Source: Natrinema thermotolerans DSM 11552 (GTDB lineage: Archaea; Halobacteriota; Halobacteria; Halobacteriales; Natrialbaceae). Taken from it: 64,000 bases of DNA. Position numbers and translations under genes: made by a program. The stretch is taken from assembly GCA_000337115.1 (NCBI GenBank), contig AOIR01000053.1:84636-148635 (forward strand), written 5' to 3'. The notes beneath the pieces are model-generated. The model ran no database searches, was not told the DNA's origin, and saw nothing but the letters and a program-made list of their open reading frames with translations. Below, in pieces: positions 45,113 through 56,633 of this stretch; within the stretch, counting starts at the first letter, position 1; the number at the start of each line of letters is the position of its first letter.

Positions 45113-48100
45113 TCACTCGAGCGCGTCGGCGACGACTTCGATCGGCGTCGGCGGTTCCTCGGGGGCGTCCGGCCGGTTCTCGAGTTGCGTCCGGCAGGAC
45201 GCGCCGGGAGCGACGACACGGTCGCCGGGGCTGTCGTCGACCTGTTCGTAGAGGATCTCGGCGATGGCGTCGCTCATCGAGGCGTGTTCGGACTCGTAGC
45301 CGAAGCTGCCGGCCATCCCGCAACAGCCCGAATCGAGCGGATCGACGGCGTAGCCCGCTCGGCGAAGAATGCCGACGGCGTGGTGGTCTTTCGCGACCGA
45401 CTGCTGGTGGCAGTGGCCGTGATAGACCAGTTCGTCGGTGGCCGCTCGCTCGTCGAAGGCGATCCCCTCGTCCAGTCGGAAGGTGTCGAGGTACTCGCAG
45501 ACGCCGTACGTACTCCCCGCCAGCCGCTCGGCGGCGTCCGAGCCGAGCAGGTCGAGGTAATCGGACTGGAACATGACCGCGTCGGAGGGCTCGATGACGA
45601 CCACGTCCCAGCCGTCGGCGACTCGCGGCGCGAGCGCAGTGACGTTCTCCCGGGCCGTCTCTCTGGCTTTCTCGAGGAACCCCTTCGAGAACGCGGGCCG
45701 GCCGGTGTCGCCGAGGTCGTCCGGGACCGCGACGTGAACGCCCGCAGCCTCGAGGACGCGGACGGCTGCCTTCCCGGCCTCGGGGTTGCTGTAGTTCGTG
45801 TAGGTGTCGGGGTAGAGGACGGCTCTACGGGTGGCCTCGGCCTCGCTCGCGCCTTCGACGCTCGCTTTTTCGAGGCGGCTTCGCCGCCTCGCTCGTGGAA
45901 CCAGTCCCGGAACGTCTTCGCGCGGAACGTCGGCAGCGGCCGGTCCGAATCGATCCCGACGACGGCCTCGAGGGCCGTGCGTGCGCCCGGCAGTTTCGGG
46001 AGGACGTTCGAGAGCGGCGCGAGCCGGCTCCCCCACTTCGAGAGGGTCCCGACGTTGGCGAAGAGCCGATCGCGGATGCTCGCGCCGTTTCGCTCGTGGT
46101 ACTCGTGGGTGACTTCGGCCTTGAGCTTCGCCATGTCGACCTCGCTGGGGCAGTCGATGGCACAGCCCTTGCAGCCGATACAGAGGTCCATCACCTCCTC
46201 GACGAACTCGTCGGAGACCGCCTCGTCGGGGTCGAGATCGCCGCTCATCGCCCCCCGGAGCGCGTTGGCCCGGCCGCGGGTGGCCGTGATCTCCTCGTGG
46301 CTCGCGCGGTAGGTCGGACACATCACGCCGCCGGTCGTCGACTGCTCGCCCCGACAGCCGCCACAGCCGTGACAGAGTTCGACCATCCCCTGCATCCCGT
46401 TGTCGTTGTCCCACTCGAGTGTCGGCTCGAAGCCGGCGTCGAACTCGTAGTCGGGATCGAACCGGAGATTCTCCCGGAGGTCAGTCGGTTCCGCCTCGCG
46501 GAAGACGACCTGTCCCGGGTTCAGGATCCAATCGGGATCGAACGCCGTCTTGAGGTCCTGAAAGGTCTCCCAGAGGTCGTCGCCGTAGCGCTTGCGATTC
46601 CACTGGGTACGGGCGCGGCCGTCGCCGTGTTCGCCCGAGACCGAGCCCCCGAGTTCGACCACGAGGTCCGTCACGTCGTCCGCGATGCCGTGGAGTTGCT
46701 CGAGGCCGATCTCGGTCTTCGTGTTCACCAGTGGCCGGACGTGAAGCACGCCGGGCCCGGCGTGGGCGTAGAAGCTCGCGTAGGTGTCGTGGGCCTCGAG
46801 GATCGCCTCGAAGCGCTCGACGAACTCCGGGAGGTTCGCGGGCGGGATCGCCGTGTCCTCGATGAAGGAGATGTGCTTCGCGTCGGTGGTCCGCGAGAGC
46901 AGGATCGGGAGGCCGGACTTCCGGAGCTTCCACAGCTTGGCGCGCTCGGGTTCGTCGTAGGCCTCGAGCGCTGCGAGAGCGGGGGTTTCGGTATCGCTTC
47001 TCGGTGCGTCGTCGGCCGGCTCCCCCGCCGGCGTCGCCGACGGGACGCGGTCGGCCAGCAGGCCCGCGACCTGCGCTTTCCCGTGGTCGTCGTCCGCGGC
47101 GTAGAACTCTACGAGCAACACGGCGTTGGTCCCTTCGGGGAGGGTCTCGGTGACGGGGCCGAACTCCGCCGTGTCGCGGGCCAGATCGAGCAACACGTCG
47201 TCCAATACCTCGACCGCCGCGGGATCGTGTGCGAGGATCGGCTCGACGTCTTCCATCGCCTCGTGGAGGTCACGGTAGCAAAGCAGGGAGACGGCCTTCG
47301 TCTCGGGGACCGGCTCGAGCGAGACCGTCGCCTCGGTGATGATCGCCAGCGTGCCCTCGCTGCCGGCCAGTAGCCGCGCGAGGTTGACAGTGCCCGGCTC
47401 GCCGGTGTCCTCGCCGCCGGGAAGTTCATCGCCGCGGGCCTCGGCGACGAGCCGGTCCAGATTGTACCCCGAGACGTTGCGCTTGAGGTCGGGGTAGGTG
47501 TCCGCGATGTGGTCCGCGTCCTCCTCGAGGATCCGCTCGACTTCGGCGTAGATCCGCGCCTCGAGGTCGCCGTCGGGATCGGCCCGCTCGGAAACCTCCT
47601 CGAGACTGACCTCGCCGAACCGCGTGACTGTGCCGTCCGCGAGGACTGCTTCGACTTCCTCGATATAGGCGTCGGTCTTGCCGTACTGCAGGGAGTGGGC
47701 GCCCGTCGAGTTGTTCCCGATCGCGCCGCCGATCGCGCTCTTGTCGCCCCACGCGGGATCGGGCGCGAACTTGAGGTCGTGGGGTGCCAGCGCCTCGTTC
47801 AGCGTCCCGAGGATCGTCCCCGGCCGGACCGTCGCGGTCCGACCGTCGGGATCGATCTCGCGGATCTCGTCCATGTGCCGGGTGAAATCGAGGACGACGG
47901 CCCGGTTGACCGTCTGTCCGGCGAGGCTCGTTCCCCCGCCCCGCGGGAGGACCGGGATCTCCCGCGCCTCACAGTACTCGAGGATCCCCGCGACGTCGGC
48001 CGTCGACTCCGGGAAGGCGACGGCAATCGGCGTCAGCTCGTAGGCGCTCGCGTCGGTCGCGTACAGTTGCCGGGAGTAGGAGTCGCCCCGCACTTCGCAG

Positions 48101-48213
48101 TCGACGACGGCCTCGAGGTCCGCGACCAGCGCCGGGCGGTCGACGTCGTCGCTCCGGTAGTCGTAGTTCGCGCGCCGGTCGGCGGCCGGGTCAGCGCTCG
48201 GCTCGAGGGACAT
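45113..48213 (-). CDS. FAD-linked oxidase/Fe-S oxidoreductase fusion (GlcD-GlcF-like), apparent frameshift
   Basis: Two frames together encode a 1033-residue protein. The first (from 48213) has the FAD-binding domain, with PRGGGTSLAGQTVN and IGNNSTGAHSLQYG, the FAD-oxidase C-domain with SGEHGDGRART, and Fe-S cysteines CHGCGGC and CIGCKGCAIDCP. After codon 782 the reading must move to the -1 frame at an A5 run (45866-45870), then continues with the CCG-type domains (HGHCHQQSVAKDHH, DSGCCGMAGSFGYE). In frame 0 the chain runs into unrelated Arg/Ser-rich residues. It oxidises a 2-hydroxyacid such as D-lactate, glycolate or 2-hydroxyglutarate, or possibly glycerol-3-phosphate. A TATA-like element lies near 48240. 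Confidence 0.88.
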
Positions 48214-48247
48214 GCGTTATCCTTCCACAGGCGCGGCTAAAAGCGCC

Positions 48248-48551
48248 CGCATTGCCGACAGTACTGGGGCTCGCTGGCGTCCGGTCACTCACGAGTCAAT
48301 GGGAAGCGACCGGACGGCCGCTCTCGAACCGTCCGGCCCGCACGTGGGGGCGAGGTGCTGGGAGTGGTGACCGAGCGAAAAGTGGCCCCGTCGTTTTCCC
48401 ACGTGCGCCCCCGGGGCCGCCGTCCGATCTCGCGGACGGTATCCGCTTCTATGGGGGACGCCGCAACAAACGATCTGCCTAACTAGTTGGGGGTTGTGTA
48501 CGCTCGAGCGGCGACGACTGCGGCTGTTACACCACGGCCGTCATGTCGCCG
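48248..48551. other. Intergenic stretch without a recognised gene
   Basis: About 300 bases between the FAD/Fe-S oxidase promoter and the end of the 3-hydroxyacyl-CoA dehydrogenase gene. The sequence is GC-rich; I see no frame, repeat or RNA signature that I can support. Confidence 0.5.
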
Positions 48552-49433
<882 letters not shown>

Positions 49434-49469
49434 GTGCGAATCCACAGACGATGCGATCAAAAGCGTTCC

Positions 49470-50317
49470 TATCACTCCTCAGCGGCCGGCTGCCGACGCC
49501 TCCCTGTGGACGACTTCTGGCGATGTCAATAATATCAGTATGATGGCCAAAAAGAGATCCTATATTATTTCTTTGATTATGCAGTCAATACGTCGGGCCA
49601 TCCATCGAACGTAGTATACTCCCTTAGCTGGCCGCGTTCGCCAACAACTGCCGGTCTGCAGCCGTACTGGGCTCCGGGCGGTCCACAGTGACTCGGTCGA
49701 CGATTCGAGACCGTTTCAACTCGAGGTGATCGATAGTCCGACGATAGCGCTCCGAACGGTCGTTCCGCCACGAGGCGTTCGTCCCGTCGCGTGAGTCGGG
49801 CCCTCGGCCGCCTCGAGTTATCCTCGATGACATATCTGAATTACATGTACTATGAATAGATTACAGTTTAGTTCATCGACGACCATCGAATGCGTTCGTT
49901 GTCACTGGCGGTCGGGTTTGCCGGCGTTCGCCTTGGGTCGCCAGTCACCGGCCGTTATCTGTCTCCGTACACGTGCTTTTGGTTTTACAGGCTCTGTTCG
50001 GACCCTTTGCTGACGCGCGATCAATTGGCGCCCGATAGCAGCCACAGTTCGTACGCTACGAAGAGAGGTGACCGGATCCGGAATGTACGGAACAGTGAGG
50101 GGCTTTCGACGTCGTTCTGATATCGACCGGTATCCCTGTCAACTGGACACTGCTTCGATGTTCGAGAGGCAGTCTGCTGCGTATTTCGCCGAATTACCGA
50201 CGTATCGAGCCAGGTCCGGTTCCACTCTCCGTATCACGGAACCCCGTCGCCGCGGAGCGATTGGCTACACGAATACGTTCTGGCAAACAACTGCATCTCA
50301 CTATTCGAAAACTTCCG
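49470..50317. other. Long intergenic stretch, relatively AT-rich
   Basis: About 850 bases between the 3-hydroxyacyl-CoA dehydrogenase and asparaginase genes. AT-rich clusters occur at about 49523-49580 and 49830-49870. Short frames of 60-113 codons exist on both strands, but none shows protein-like composition or a known motif. It may hold decayed genes; nothing can be named. Confidence 0.55.
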
Positions 50318-51304
50318 TCACGCATACCCATGCCCGTCGATTTGGCTGGCATCAAACGCTTCTCCAACCGTCTCGTCTGATTGCTGTGACAGAGCGACCA
50401 GGAGTTTGATTCGGGCCTTGTGGGCGGGAAGGTTCGATGCGAACAGCACGCCCTCTTCCTCGAGAGCTGCGCCACCGCCTTTGGACCCGTACACTGGCGA
50501 GACGACACCGTTGCGACACCGCGTCGCAATAACGACGACAACGTCGTTGTCAACGGCGTCACCGATGGCATCTGCAACGTTTGCGGGAACATTTCCGAGT
50601 CCGAGCGCGTCGACGACGATTCCATCGACGCCGCGATCGATGGCGTGACTGATCTGTCTTCCGTCGGTGTCCGTCGACGTCGGTACGACCTCGACGGTCG
50701 CCGTGATACCTCGTGTGGGGAGCGTCACCGATAGACTCTCGGGTCGCCGGTAGAACCAAAGACCGTTCGGTGTCCGATCGGCGACCGGTCCGTAGTTGCC
50801 CGAACCGTACGCGTCGGGATTGCTGCTATGTTCTTTCGTTACTGGTCGCGCTGCGTGAAGACGATCGTTGAAGAAGACGTAGGCACCCGTCCGAACGTGA
50901 TCGTGACTCGCTGCTGCGAGGGCCCCGTGAATGTTCGCCGGCCCGTCGGGACTACGGCTATCGTACGGTCGTTGTGCGCCAGTGAGGACGACTGGGACGT
51001 CGACGTCGAGTACGAGATCGAGGTAGTACGCGGTCTCTTCGATCGTATCGGTTCCGTGGAGGACGACGACTCCATCGATATCGTCGGCAACGGCTCGCAC
51101 ACGATCACTCAGTGTCACGAGATCGTCGATTGTCAACTCCGAACTCGGAGCTTGCGTGAGTTGCTCCAGTTCGATCTCGACGTGTTCGAACGTCTCCGGA
51201 TAGGCCTGCACTAACTCCTGTACTGACTCGGTCGGGACCGTCCCGGTGTCGCTCGAGGTACTCACGATCGTGCCGCCGGTAGCAATGACGTACACAGTCG
51301 ACAT
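50318..51304 (-). CDS. L-asparaginase, type I-like
   Basis: A 328-residue asparaginase. The first catalytic Thr is in VYVIATGGTIVST near residue 11, and the second set is in VVLHGTDTIEETAYYL near 82 with Thr and Asp. VVLTGAQRPYDSRSPDGPAN near 107 is the family pattern. No signal peptide is present, so it is cytoplasmic. It hydrolyses asparagine to aspartate and ammonia. The ATG at 51304 is 27 bases after a TATA box. It lies downstream of an antiporter-like gene on the same strand. Codon use is slightly richer in A/T than in the acyl-CoA genes. Confidence 0.93.
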   Translation of the reverse strand: MSTVYVIATGGTIVSTSSDTGTVPTESVQELVQAYPETFEHVEIELEQLTQAPSSELTIDDLVTLSDRVRAVADDIDGVVVLHGTDTIEETAYYLDLVLDVDVPVVLTGAQRPYDSRSPDGPANIHGALAAASHDHVRTGAYVFFNDRLHAARPVTKEHSSNPDAYGSGNYGPVADRTPNGLWFYRRPESLSVTLPTRGITATVEVVPTSTDTDGRQISHAIDRGVDGIVVDALGLGNVPANVADAIGDAVDNDVVVVIATRCRNGVVSPVYGSKGGGAALEEEGVLFASNLPAHKARIKLLVALSQQSDETVGEAFDASQIDGHGYA

Positions 51305-51326
51305 ACGTCGTACTGCCCGAACAAAA

Positions 51327-51334
51327 CCTATATC
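51327..51334 (-). promoter_or_regulatory. TATA box for the asparaginase gene
   Basis: The minus strand reads GATATAGG, centred 27 bases before the ATG at 51304, so the gene probably has its own leaderless transcript. Confidence 0.6.
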
Positions 51335-51505
51335 GGTTATGATTGACATTGGTCACGACGATCCCCGCTCGGTAAGAGAACCCTGCCGGTTACCGCACGG
51401 AGAATATCTCGACGAATCGGTCGTGCTGTCTCTGGTACCCGGACGATGCGTAGCCGGATACACTTTCGTCACCAAAAACGCTGCAACGGAAGTCCCGATC
51501 CTCGC

Positions 51506-53275
51506 CTAGAAGCCGAGGGTCATAAACCCGAATACCAGGCAGAGATAGGCGATAACGATCCCGACTGCGGTCAGCGGAATCGATTCGACGAAACTGTACC
51601 GTCCGTTGATCCGGGTTCCGTCGGTTTTGCTTCCGTTCTCGATCGCATCGACGTCGATTTCACCGTTGTCGATGGCGTCGGTCGTCGGCATGACTTCGGG
51701 CAGATTCTTGCGGCGAGCATCGAACTTGTTCAGTGCGATGACAGCGCCCGCAGTGAGGACGACTGCTAGCGGGAGCAACACCAGCGGCGACGTCACACCG
51801 ACTGCGTACAGGAGCAACATGAGGACCGTCACGCCGGCTGCGGTCATCGCGAACGGAATCTGTGTCGTCACGTGATCGATGTGGTCCGAACCGGCGAAGA
51901 TCGACGACATGACGGTCGTATCACTGATCGGTGAGACGTGATCGCCCCAGATCGCGCCGCCGAACAGCACTCCCATGAGAACCGGCAGGATCGACAGTCC
52001 GGACATTTCGTAGCCAAGCGGAATCGCGAGCGGGGTCAGAATAGCCATGGTCCCCCACGACGTTCCCGTCGTAAACGCGATGAACATCGCCGCAAGGAAG
52101 ATCAGCAGCGGTAGGAACGAGCCGGGGATGCTACTGTCGACCATGACGTCAACGATATACTGGGCGGTTCCGACCTGCTCGGCGGCGTGACCGATACTCC
52201 ACGCGAGGACGATGATCGCGGCCGCGATCATCATCGTCTTGAACCCGCTAATCACGGTATCGCTCGCTTCCTCGAGGTCCATGGTACCGAATCCGACGGC
52301 ACCGAGCATGCCGACGGCCATGAACGCGAACGAACCGTATAGGAGACCGAGTGCGACATCGGTTTCCTGGAACGCAGTCGCGATATCGACACCGGACTGG
52401 TGGCCGCCACCGAGCCACCACATCGAGACGAGTCCGACGACCAGCAGCGACAGAATCGGTGCGAAGAAATTGATCAGCGTCGGGTTCTTCTCGCTCGGCT
52501 CACCGACGTCGGTCGTGATGTCCGAGAGCGGCGTCGCGTCGTCCCGTCGAGTTTTCTTTTCTTTGCGCGCCCGCCACTCCGCGTTCAGCATCGGCCCGTA
52601 GAATCGTTGCGTAATCGAAATGAATCCGACCATGAAGAACGCTAGGAAACAGTAGATGTTCCATGGAATGCTCTGCAGGAAGAGTCCGAATGCGGTGATG
52701 CCGACTTCCTCGGCGGTGAACCGGGCAGCTTCGAACCCAACGATGATCATCGATACTTGGTACCCGATCCAGTTCGAGACGGGTCCGAAGGTCGTCACCG
52801 GCGATGTCGTCGAGTCCAGCACGTAGGCGTGCATCTCTCGAGAGGTGTTGTTTTCCTGAGACAGCTCACGAGTCGCGTTTCCAGTCACGATGGTACTCGT
52901 ATACGAGTCGAAGAAAATGAAAATCCCAATGAGCCATGTGAGGATCTGCGAGTCTCGTGCCGTGTTCACCCGATGACCGATCCAGTTCTGGAGTGCGATG
53001 ATCCCGCCTGACTTGTAAATAAACGCGGCACCAGCGCCCATGAACATAATCAGGATCAGAAACTTGGTGTCAAACGGTGATCTGACGACCTCGACGATCC
53101 AGTCCATTGACAACGCTGTTGCTGCGATCGGATTCCAGTCGGCGATCATCAACGCCCCGATCCATACCCCGGCGAACAACGACACGAGTACTTGGCGCGT
53201 ATACATCGCGAGTGCGATCGCGATAATCGGCGGTGCCAGCGCTAGTGCCGCAATCGGAAGGGATTCGTATGACAT
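51506..53275 (-). CDS. NhaC-type Na+/H+ antiporter family protein
   Basis: A 589-residue membrane protein with about 11-13 segments, of the Na+/H+ antiporter NhaC family. Conserved-looking stretches are FIFFDSYTSTIVTGNATR near residue 122, FTTGTSWGTMAILTPLAIPL near 403 and GAIWGDHVSPISDTTVMSS near 445. A polar cytoplasmic loop is near 240-265. It may exchange ions or an organic solute; in this family some members carry malate/lactate or amino acids. It lies between asparaginase and an IclR gene, all leftward, so an amino-acid or dicarboxylate role is worth considering (inference). Confidence 0.88.
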   Translation of the reverse strand: MSYESLPIAALALAPPIIAIALAMYTRQVLVSLFAGVWIGALMIADWNPIAATALSMDWIVEVVRSPFDTKFLILIMFMGAGAAFIYKSGGIIALQNWIGHRVNTARDSQILTWLIGIFIFFDSYTSTIVTGNATRELSQENNTSREMHAYVLDSTTSPVTTFGPVSNWIGYQVSMIIVGFEAARFTAEEVGITAFGLFLQSIPWNIYCFLAFFMVGFISITQRFYGPMLNAEWRARKEKKTRRDDATPLSDITTDVGEPSEKNPTLINFFAPILSLLVVGLVSMWWLGGGHQSGVDIATAFQETDVALGLLYGSFAFMAVGMLGAVGFGTMDLEEASDTVISGFKTMMIAAAIIVLAWSIGHAAEQVGTAQYIVDVMVDSSIPGSFLPLLIFLAAMFIAFTTGTSWGTMAILTPLAIPLGYEMSGLSILPVLMGVLFGGAIWGDHVSPISDTTVMSSIFAGSDHIDHVTTQIPFAMTAAGVTVLMLLLYAVGVTSPLVLLPLAVVLTAGAVIALNKFDARRKNLPEVMPTTDAIDNGEIDVDAIENGSKTDGTRINGRYSFVESIPLTAVGIVIAYLCLVFGFMTLGF

Positions 53276-53300
53276 ACACACCCACTGTCTGAGTTGTACT

Positions 53301-53309
53301 ATTTTAATC
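53301..53309 (-). promoter_or_regulatory. TATA-like box for the antiporter gene
   Basis: The minus strand reads AGATTAAAAT-like sequence centred about 29-30 bases before the ATG at 53275. Confidence 0.5.
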
Positions 53310-53473
53310 TTTTGAAGGAAAATCGGGAGAGCGCGCGGATGGGTGCCTGTAGTGCCGTTCTTTGCGGGATATTCAACGGATATCGCGGCAAAATCTATAC
53401 GGACACCATTCGAGTTGCCCGTATAGCGGCTACAATCGATCGATCATCTCCTCTCTCGTCGATCCCGGGTCGA

Positions 53474-54238
53474 TTACAGGAGTCCCTGTGAGACCAGTTC
53501 CGTCTCGAAATTCGGGACGACTCGCTGCAGGATGTCGGGAAATTCCTGGTGAAGATCGGCGTCTTCGATCCGGTACGCCGGACCGGAGACGGTGAATCCG
53601 CCGATGACGGCCCCATTGGGGCCCTCGGCGACGACACCGGCAACGCGTTTGCCCGGAATCGACTCTTGATCGTTGATCGCGTAGCCCCGTTCCCGGATAC
53701 GCTCGAGTTCGGCATCGAGTTCCGCCCGTGACGTGATCGTCTCCTCGGTGAGTTCCGGGAGGCCCCACCGGTCGTCGATTTCGTCGATGCGTGACTCCGG
53801 CAATCGAGCGAGGATCGCCTTCCCGATGGCCGTCGTATGCATGTACTCGTAGTTGTTGAGCCGGGAACTTGGCTTGGCGGAACTACCGACCGAATCGAAT
53901 AGCGTCACGATGCGACCATTCTCCTCGATTCCGAAATCGGATTCCTCGTTCGATTGCTCGGCGAGTTCGATGACGTACTTGCCCGCCAACTCGTATACTT
54001 TGCTGCGGTTTCGAACGTACATCCCGATGTGATAGAACCGCGCCCCGAGTCGGTATTCGTCGCCTTCGGAGGCGACATAGCCGTGTTTCGCGAGGGTATA
54101 GAGGTGTTTGTAGACCGCACTCTCGGATAACTCGAGTGCCGCCGCGAGTTCGGCTGGCGTCGCCCCGTCGAGTTCCTGAATCGCCTCGATCACCGCTAAC
54201 GATGTTTCGGTCGTCGTCAGCAGTTGGCTGTCAGTCAT
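53474..54238 (-). CDS. IclR family transcriptional regulator
   Basis: A 254-residue IclR-type regulator. The N-terminal winged HTH contains TPAELAAALELSESAVYKHL (about 27-46). The effector domain has HTTAIGKAILARLPESR near 138 and ends with GFTVSGPAYRIED. It differs clearly from the IclR protein at 5598. Its gene is upstream of the antiporter and asparaginase on the same strand, making these its likely targets (inference). The ATG at 54238 has a TATA box 28 bases upstream. Confidence 0.92.
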   Translation of the reverse strand: MTDSQLLTTTETSLAVIEAIQELDGATPAELAAALELSESAVYKHLYTLAKHGYVASEGDEYRLGARFYHIGMYVRNRSKVYELAGKYVIELAEQSNEESDFGIEENGRIVTLFDSVGSSAKPSSRLNNYEYMHTTAIGKAILARLPESRIDEIDDRWGLPELTEETITSRAELDAELERIRERGYAINDQESIPGKRVAGVVAEGPNGAVIGGFTVSGPAYRIEDADLHQEFPDILQRVVPNFETELVSQGLL

Positions 54239-54262
54239 ACTTTCTCCGTCCGTTCGAGCCCC

Positions 54263-54269
54263 TATAAAT
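54263..54269 (-). promoter_or_regulatory. TATA box for the IclR gene
   Basis: The minus strand reads ATTTATA, centred 28 bases before the ATG at 54238. Confidence 0.55.
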
Positions 54270-55336
54270 CCATGTATCATGGAACCGCTGCCATTCAGTA
54301 CAGCGACAACCCCACGATGACGTCGATAGCTGGGCCCCCTCCCTTGCTCAATACGAGCAGCCTGGTAACCGTGTGTCGTGATTTGTCGCTTTCCGCTTCT
54401 TGGGAGAAATCGGCCGTCTTCGGTATCCTACCTGAATCGCTGAACCGGAAGATGGGTACTCCATCCTCCCTGCCCCATCGCTTCGATCCACCACTGCTAT
54501 TACATTCATATATGTGTAAATACGATCTCCCGATCCATCGCAAAACTGCGCCGGAAGCAATCCATGTATGGTAGAACGAACCCACGATCGGCGTGGACAC
54601 AGCCCGAAATCAGGTCTCACCCTGATTTGTATTTATGTGTATCCAGCAACCTCTCTCATTATCGATGGTTGGGAACTATCTAGTTCTGTACCCCCTCGAC
54701 TATCACTTTTCAACCAAGAGTTCAATGTGGTCATTGATGGTGGTAGTATTGTATAAAAACTTCAAGAATGGGGCCCGATGCTTATCCGATTTCCCACTGA
54801 CGAAGTATAGGCGCGGTCAACTCACTGTGATAGCCACATCGACCGACGAGAAATCTGTCCTCGGAACGATCGTTCTTTCGCGGAGGCTCTGTGGAAATTC
54901 AGCTGCCGATCCGTCCCATACCGACCAGCTAATACAACATCGAAAATCAACTTTGTCTCGAGGTGTGTTGTAGCATACAACCAAGACCGCCTTTCGTTGA
55001 TATTGTCAGAAAATCTTCAATAGGGGCCTATAATGGTGTCGCTGTCCTCAGACTGATAAATATCACTTTGTATATTATACTACTTTGAGAATGTTTCGTA
55101 TCGAGTGGCGAGCGAACCGCAGCGATGATAGCAATCGACAATACTGTCGTCACCGGAGAATCTATCGGATGGCCAAACGGGGTCGCTCGAGGGCGGAGAT
55201 GGCCGGTATTCTCTGCCGGTTGTGCGAGCAGGTGCGCAATGACTTTCAGTTGCCACTTAGCGGTTCGCCGTTCAGGCCACTGATGCGGCACAGAACGGTG
55301 CGTCTTTACCGCTGTAGCGAGAGGGAACAGTTACCA
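54270..55336. other. Long intergenic stretch, relatively AT-rich
   Basis: About 1070 bases between the divergent IclR and thiolase genes. Composition is well below the GC of the coding regions. The frame of the thiolase is open upstream to 55085 without conserved-looking residues, and I take that as leader or remnant. A CTTTAC element at about 55303-55308 may be the thiolase promoter. No gene, RNA or repeat could be named. Confidence 0.55.
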
Positions 55337-56479
55337 ATGAGCGACCGCCAGCCAGTCGTCGTGCAGGCAGTCAGAACTCCACAGGGGAAACACGGTGGCG
55401 TCTTCGCCGAGACCGGCAGCGAGGAGTTGTCGGTCCCGCTCGTCGACGAGATGCTCGAGCGGACGGGCCTTACCGGCGAGGACGTCGACGACATCCGGTG
55501 GGGGTGTGCCAAACAGGTCAACGAGCAGAGCAACAACATCGCGCGGGTGATCGCTCTCCTGTCCGATCTCGGTGAGGGCGTTCCCGGCACGACGATCGAC
55601 CGGCTCTGTGCCTCCTCGGCGGAGGCGATCATGAGCGCCAGCGACGCCGTCCGGGCGGGCCAGCGCGACGTCATTGTCGCCGGCGGCGTCGAGAACATGT
55701 CCCGCAACGAGCGCCGGAAGGGGATCGACTCCTACGCGGGCATCGCCGAGCAGTACGACGCGGCCGGGCTCGCGATGGGCCAGACCGCCGAGAAGGTCGC
55801 CGAGGAGTTCGACATCGGACGGGATCAGCAAGACGAGTACGGTGCCCGGAGCCAGCAGCGCGCGGTCGAGGCGACCGAGGACGGGAAGTTCGACGAGGAG
55901 ATCGTCCCGATCGAAACCGAAGACGGCACGATCACCGAGGACGAGGGGCTCCGTCCCGGCACGACCAAAGAGAAGATCGCCGGCCTTCCGCCAGCGTTCC
56001 GCGAGGAGGGTACCGTCACCGCCGCCAACGCCTCGCAGGTCTCCGACGGCGCTGCCGGCGTCCTCATCACGAGCAAGGCGTTCGCCGAGGAGCAGGGCCT
56101 CGAGATCATGGCCGAGATCGAGGACCACAACGTCGCGGGCGTCGATCCGACGATCATGGGTGTCGGCCCGGTCCCCGCGGTGCGGGGAATCTGGGAGCGC
56201 AACGGCCGCTCGGCCGACGACTACGACCTCGTGGAACTCAACGAGGCCTTCGCGAGCCAGACGATCTACTGCCGAGACGAACTCGGCTTCGACGACGATC
56301 GGTTCAACGTCAACGGCGGGGCGATCGCCATCGGCCATCCGCTCGGCGCGTCGGGTGCCCGCTTGCCCGTCACGCTGATTCACGAACTCCAGCGCCGGGG
56401 CGGCGGGCTGGGGCTCTCGACGATGTGTGTCGGCTACGGGCAGGGTGCGGCCGTCGAGTTCCGCGTTCCGGAGCAGTAA
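55337..56479 (+). CDS. Thiolase (acetyl-CoA acyltransferase)
   Basis: A 380-residue thiolase with nucleophile Cys in [12 protein letters not shown] near residue 90, His in [11 protein letters not shown] near 336 and the second Cys in [12 protein letters not shown] near the C-terminus. The nucleophile region differs from the more usual CGSG of the copy at 28334, indicating another subfamily. It carries out thiolytic cleavage of 3-ketoacyl-CoA. The ATG at 55337 begins [17 protein letters not shown], the conserved start. It is convergent with the acyl-CoA dehydrogenase at 56634. Confidence 0.94.
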   Translation: MSDRQPVVVQAVRTPQGKHGGVFAETGSEELSVPLVDEMLERTGLTGEDVDDIRWGCAKQVNEQSNNIARVIALLSDLGEGVPGTTIDRLCASSAEAIMSASDAVRAGQRDVIVAGGVENMSRNERRKGIDSYAGIAEQYDAAGLAMGQTAEKVAEEFDIGRDQQDEYGARSQQRAVEATEDGKFDEEIVPIETEDGTITEDEGLRPGTTKEKIAGLPPAFREEGTVTAANASQVSDGAAGVLITSKAFAEEQGLEIMAEIEDHNVAGVDPTIMGVGPVPAVRGIWERNGRSADDYDLVELNEAFASQTIYCRDELGFDDDRFNVNGGAIAIGHPLGASGARLPVTLIHELQRRGGGLGLSTMCVGYGQGAAVEFRVPEQ

Positions 56480-56633
56480 CGACGCCGTTCCGTCTGCGGT
56501 CCTTCTCCGAGTTCCGTGCCGGAAAACCCGTTTCAACTCGGTTGATCGTTCCTCGAGAGCCGTGGGACGGCTCTCTCGGCGGGCGGCAACCACCGCGAAA
56601 AAGACGGCGTGGATCCGTGATCGTCGTGCCGGT

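Noticed and set aside
50068..50409. A 113-codon open frame on the plus strand in the 50-kb gap
   Set aside because: Composition is not protein-like, no motif is visible, and its end overlaps the asparaginase gene antisense.
55085..55336. N-terminal extension of the thiolase at 55337
   Set aside because: The 84 residues are Arg/Cys-rich with no thiolase similarity. The conserved thiolase start is at 55337.
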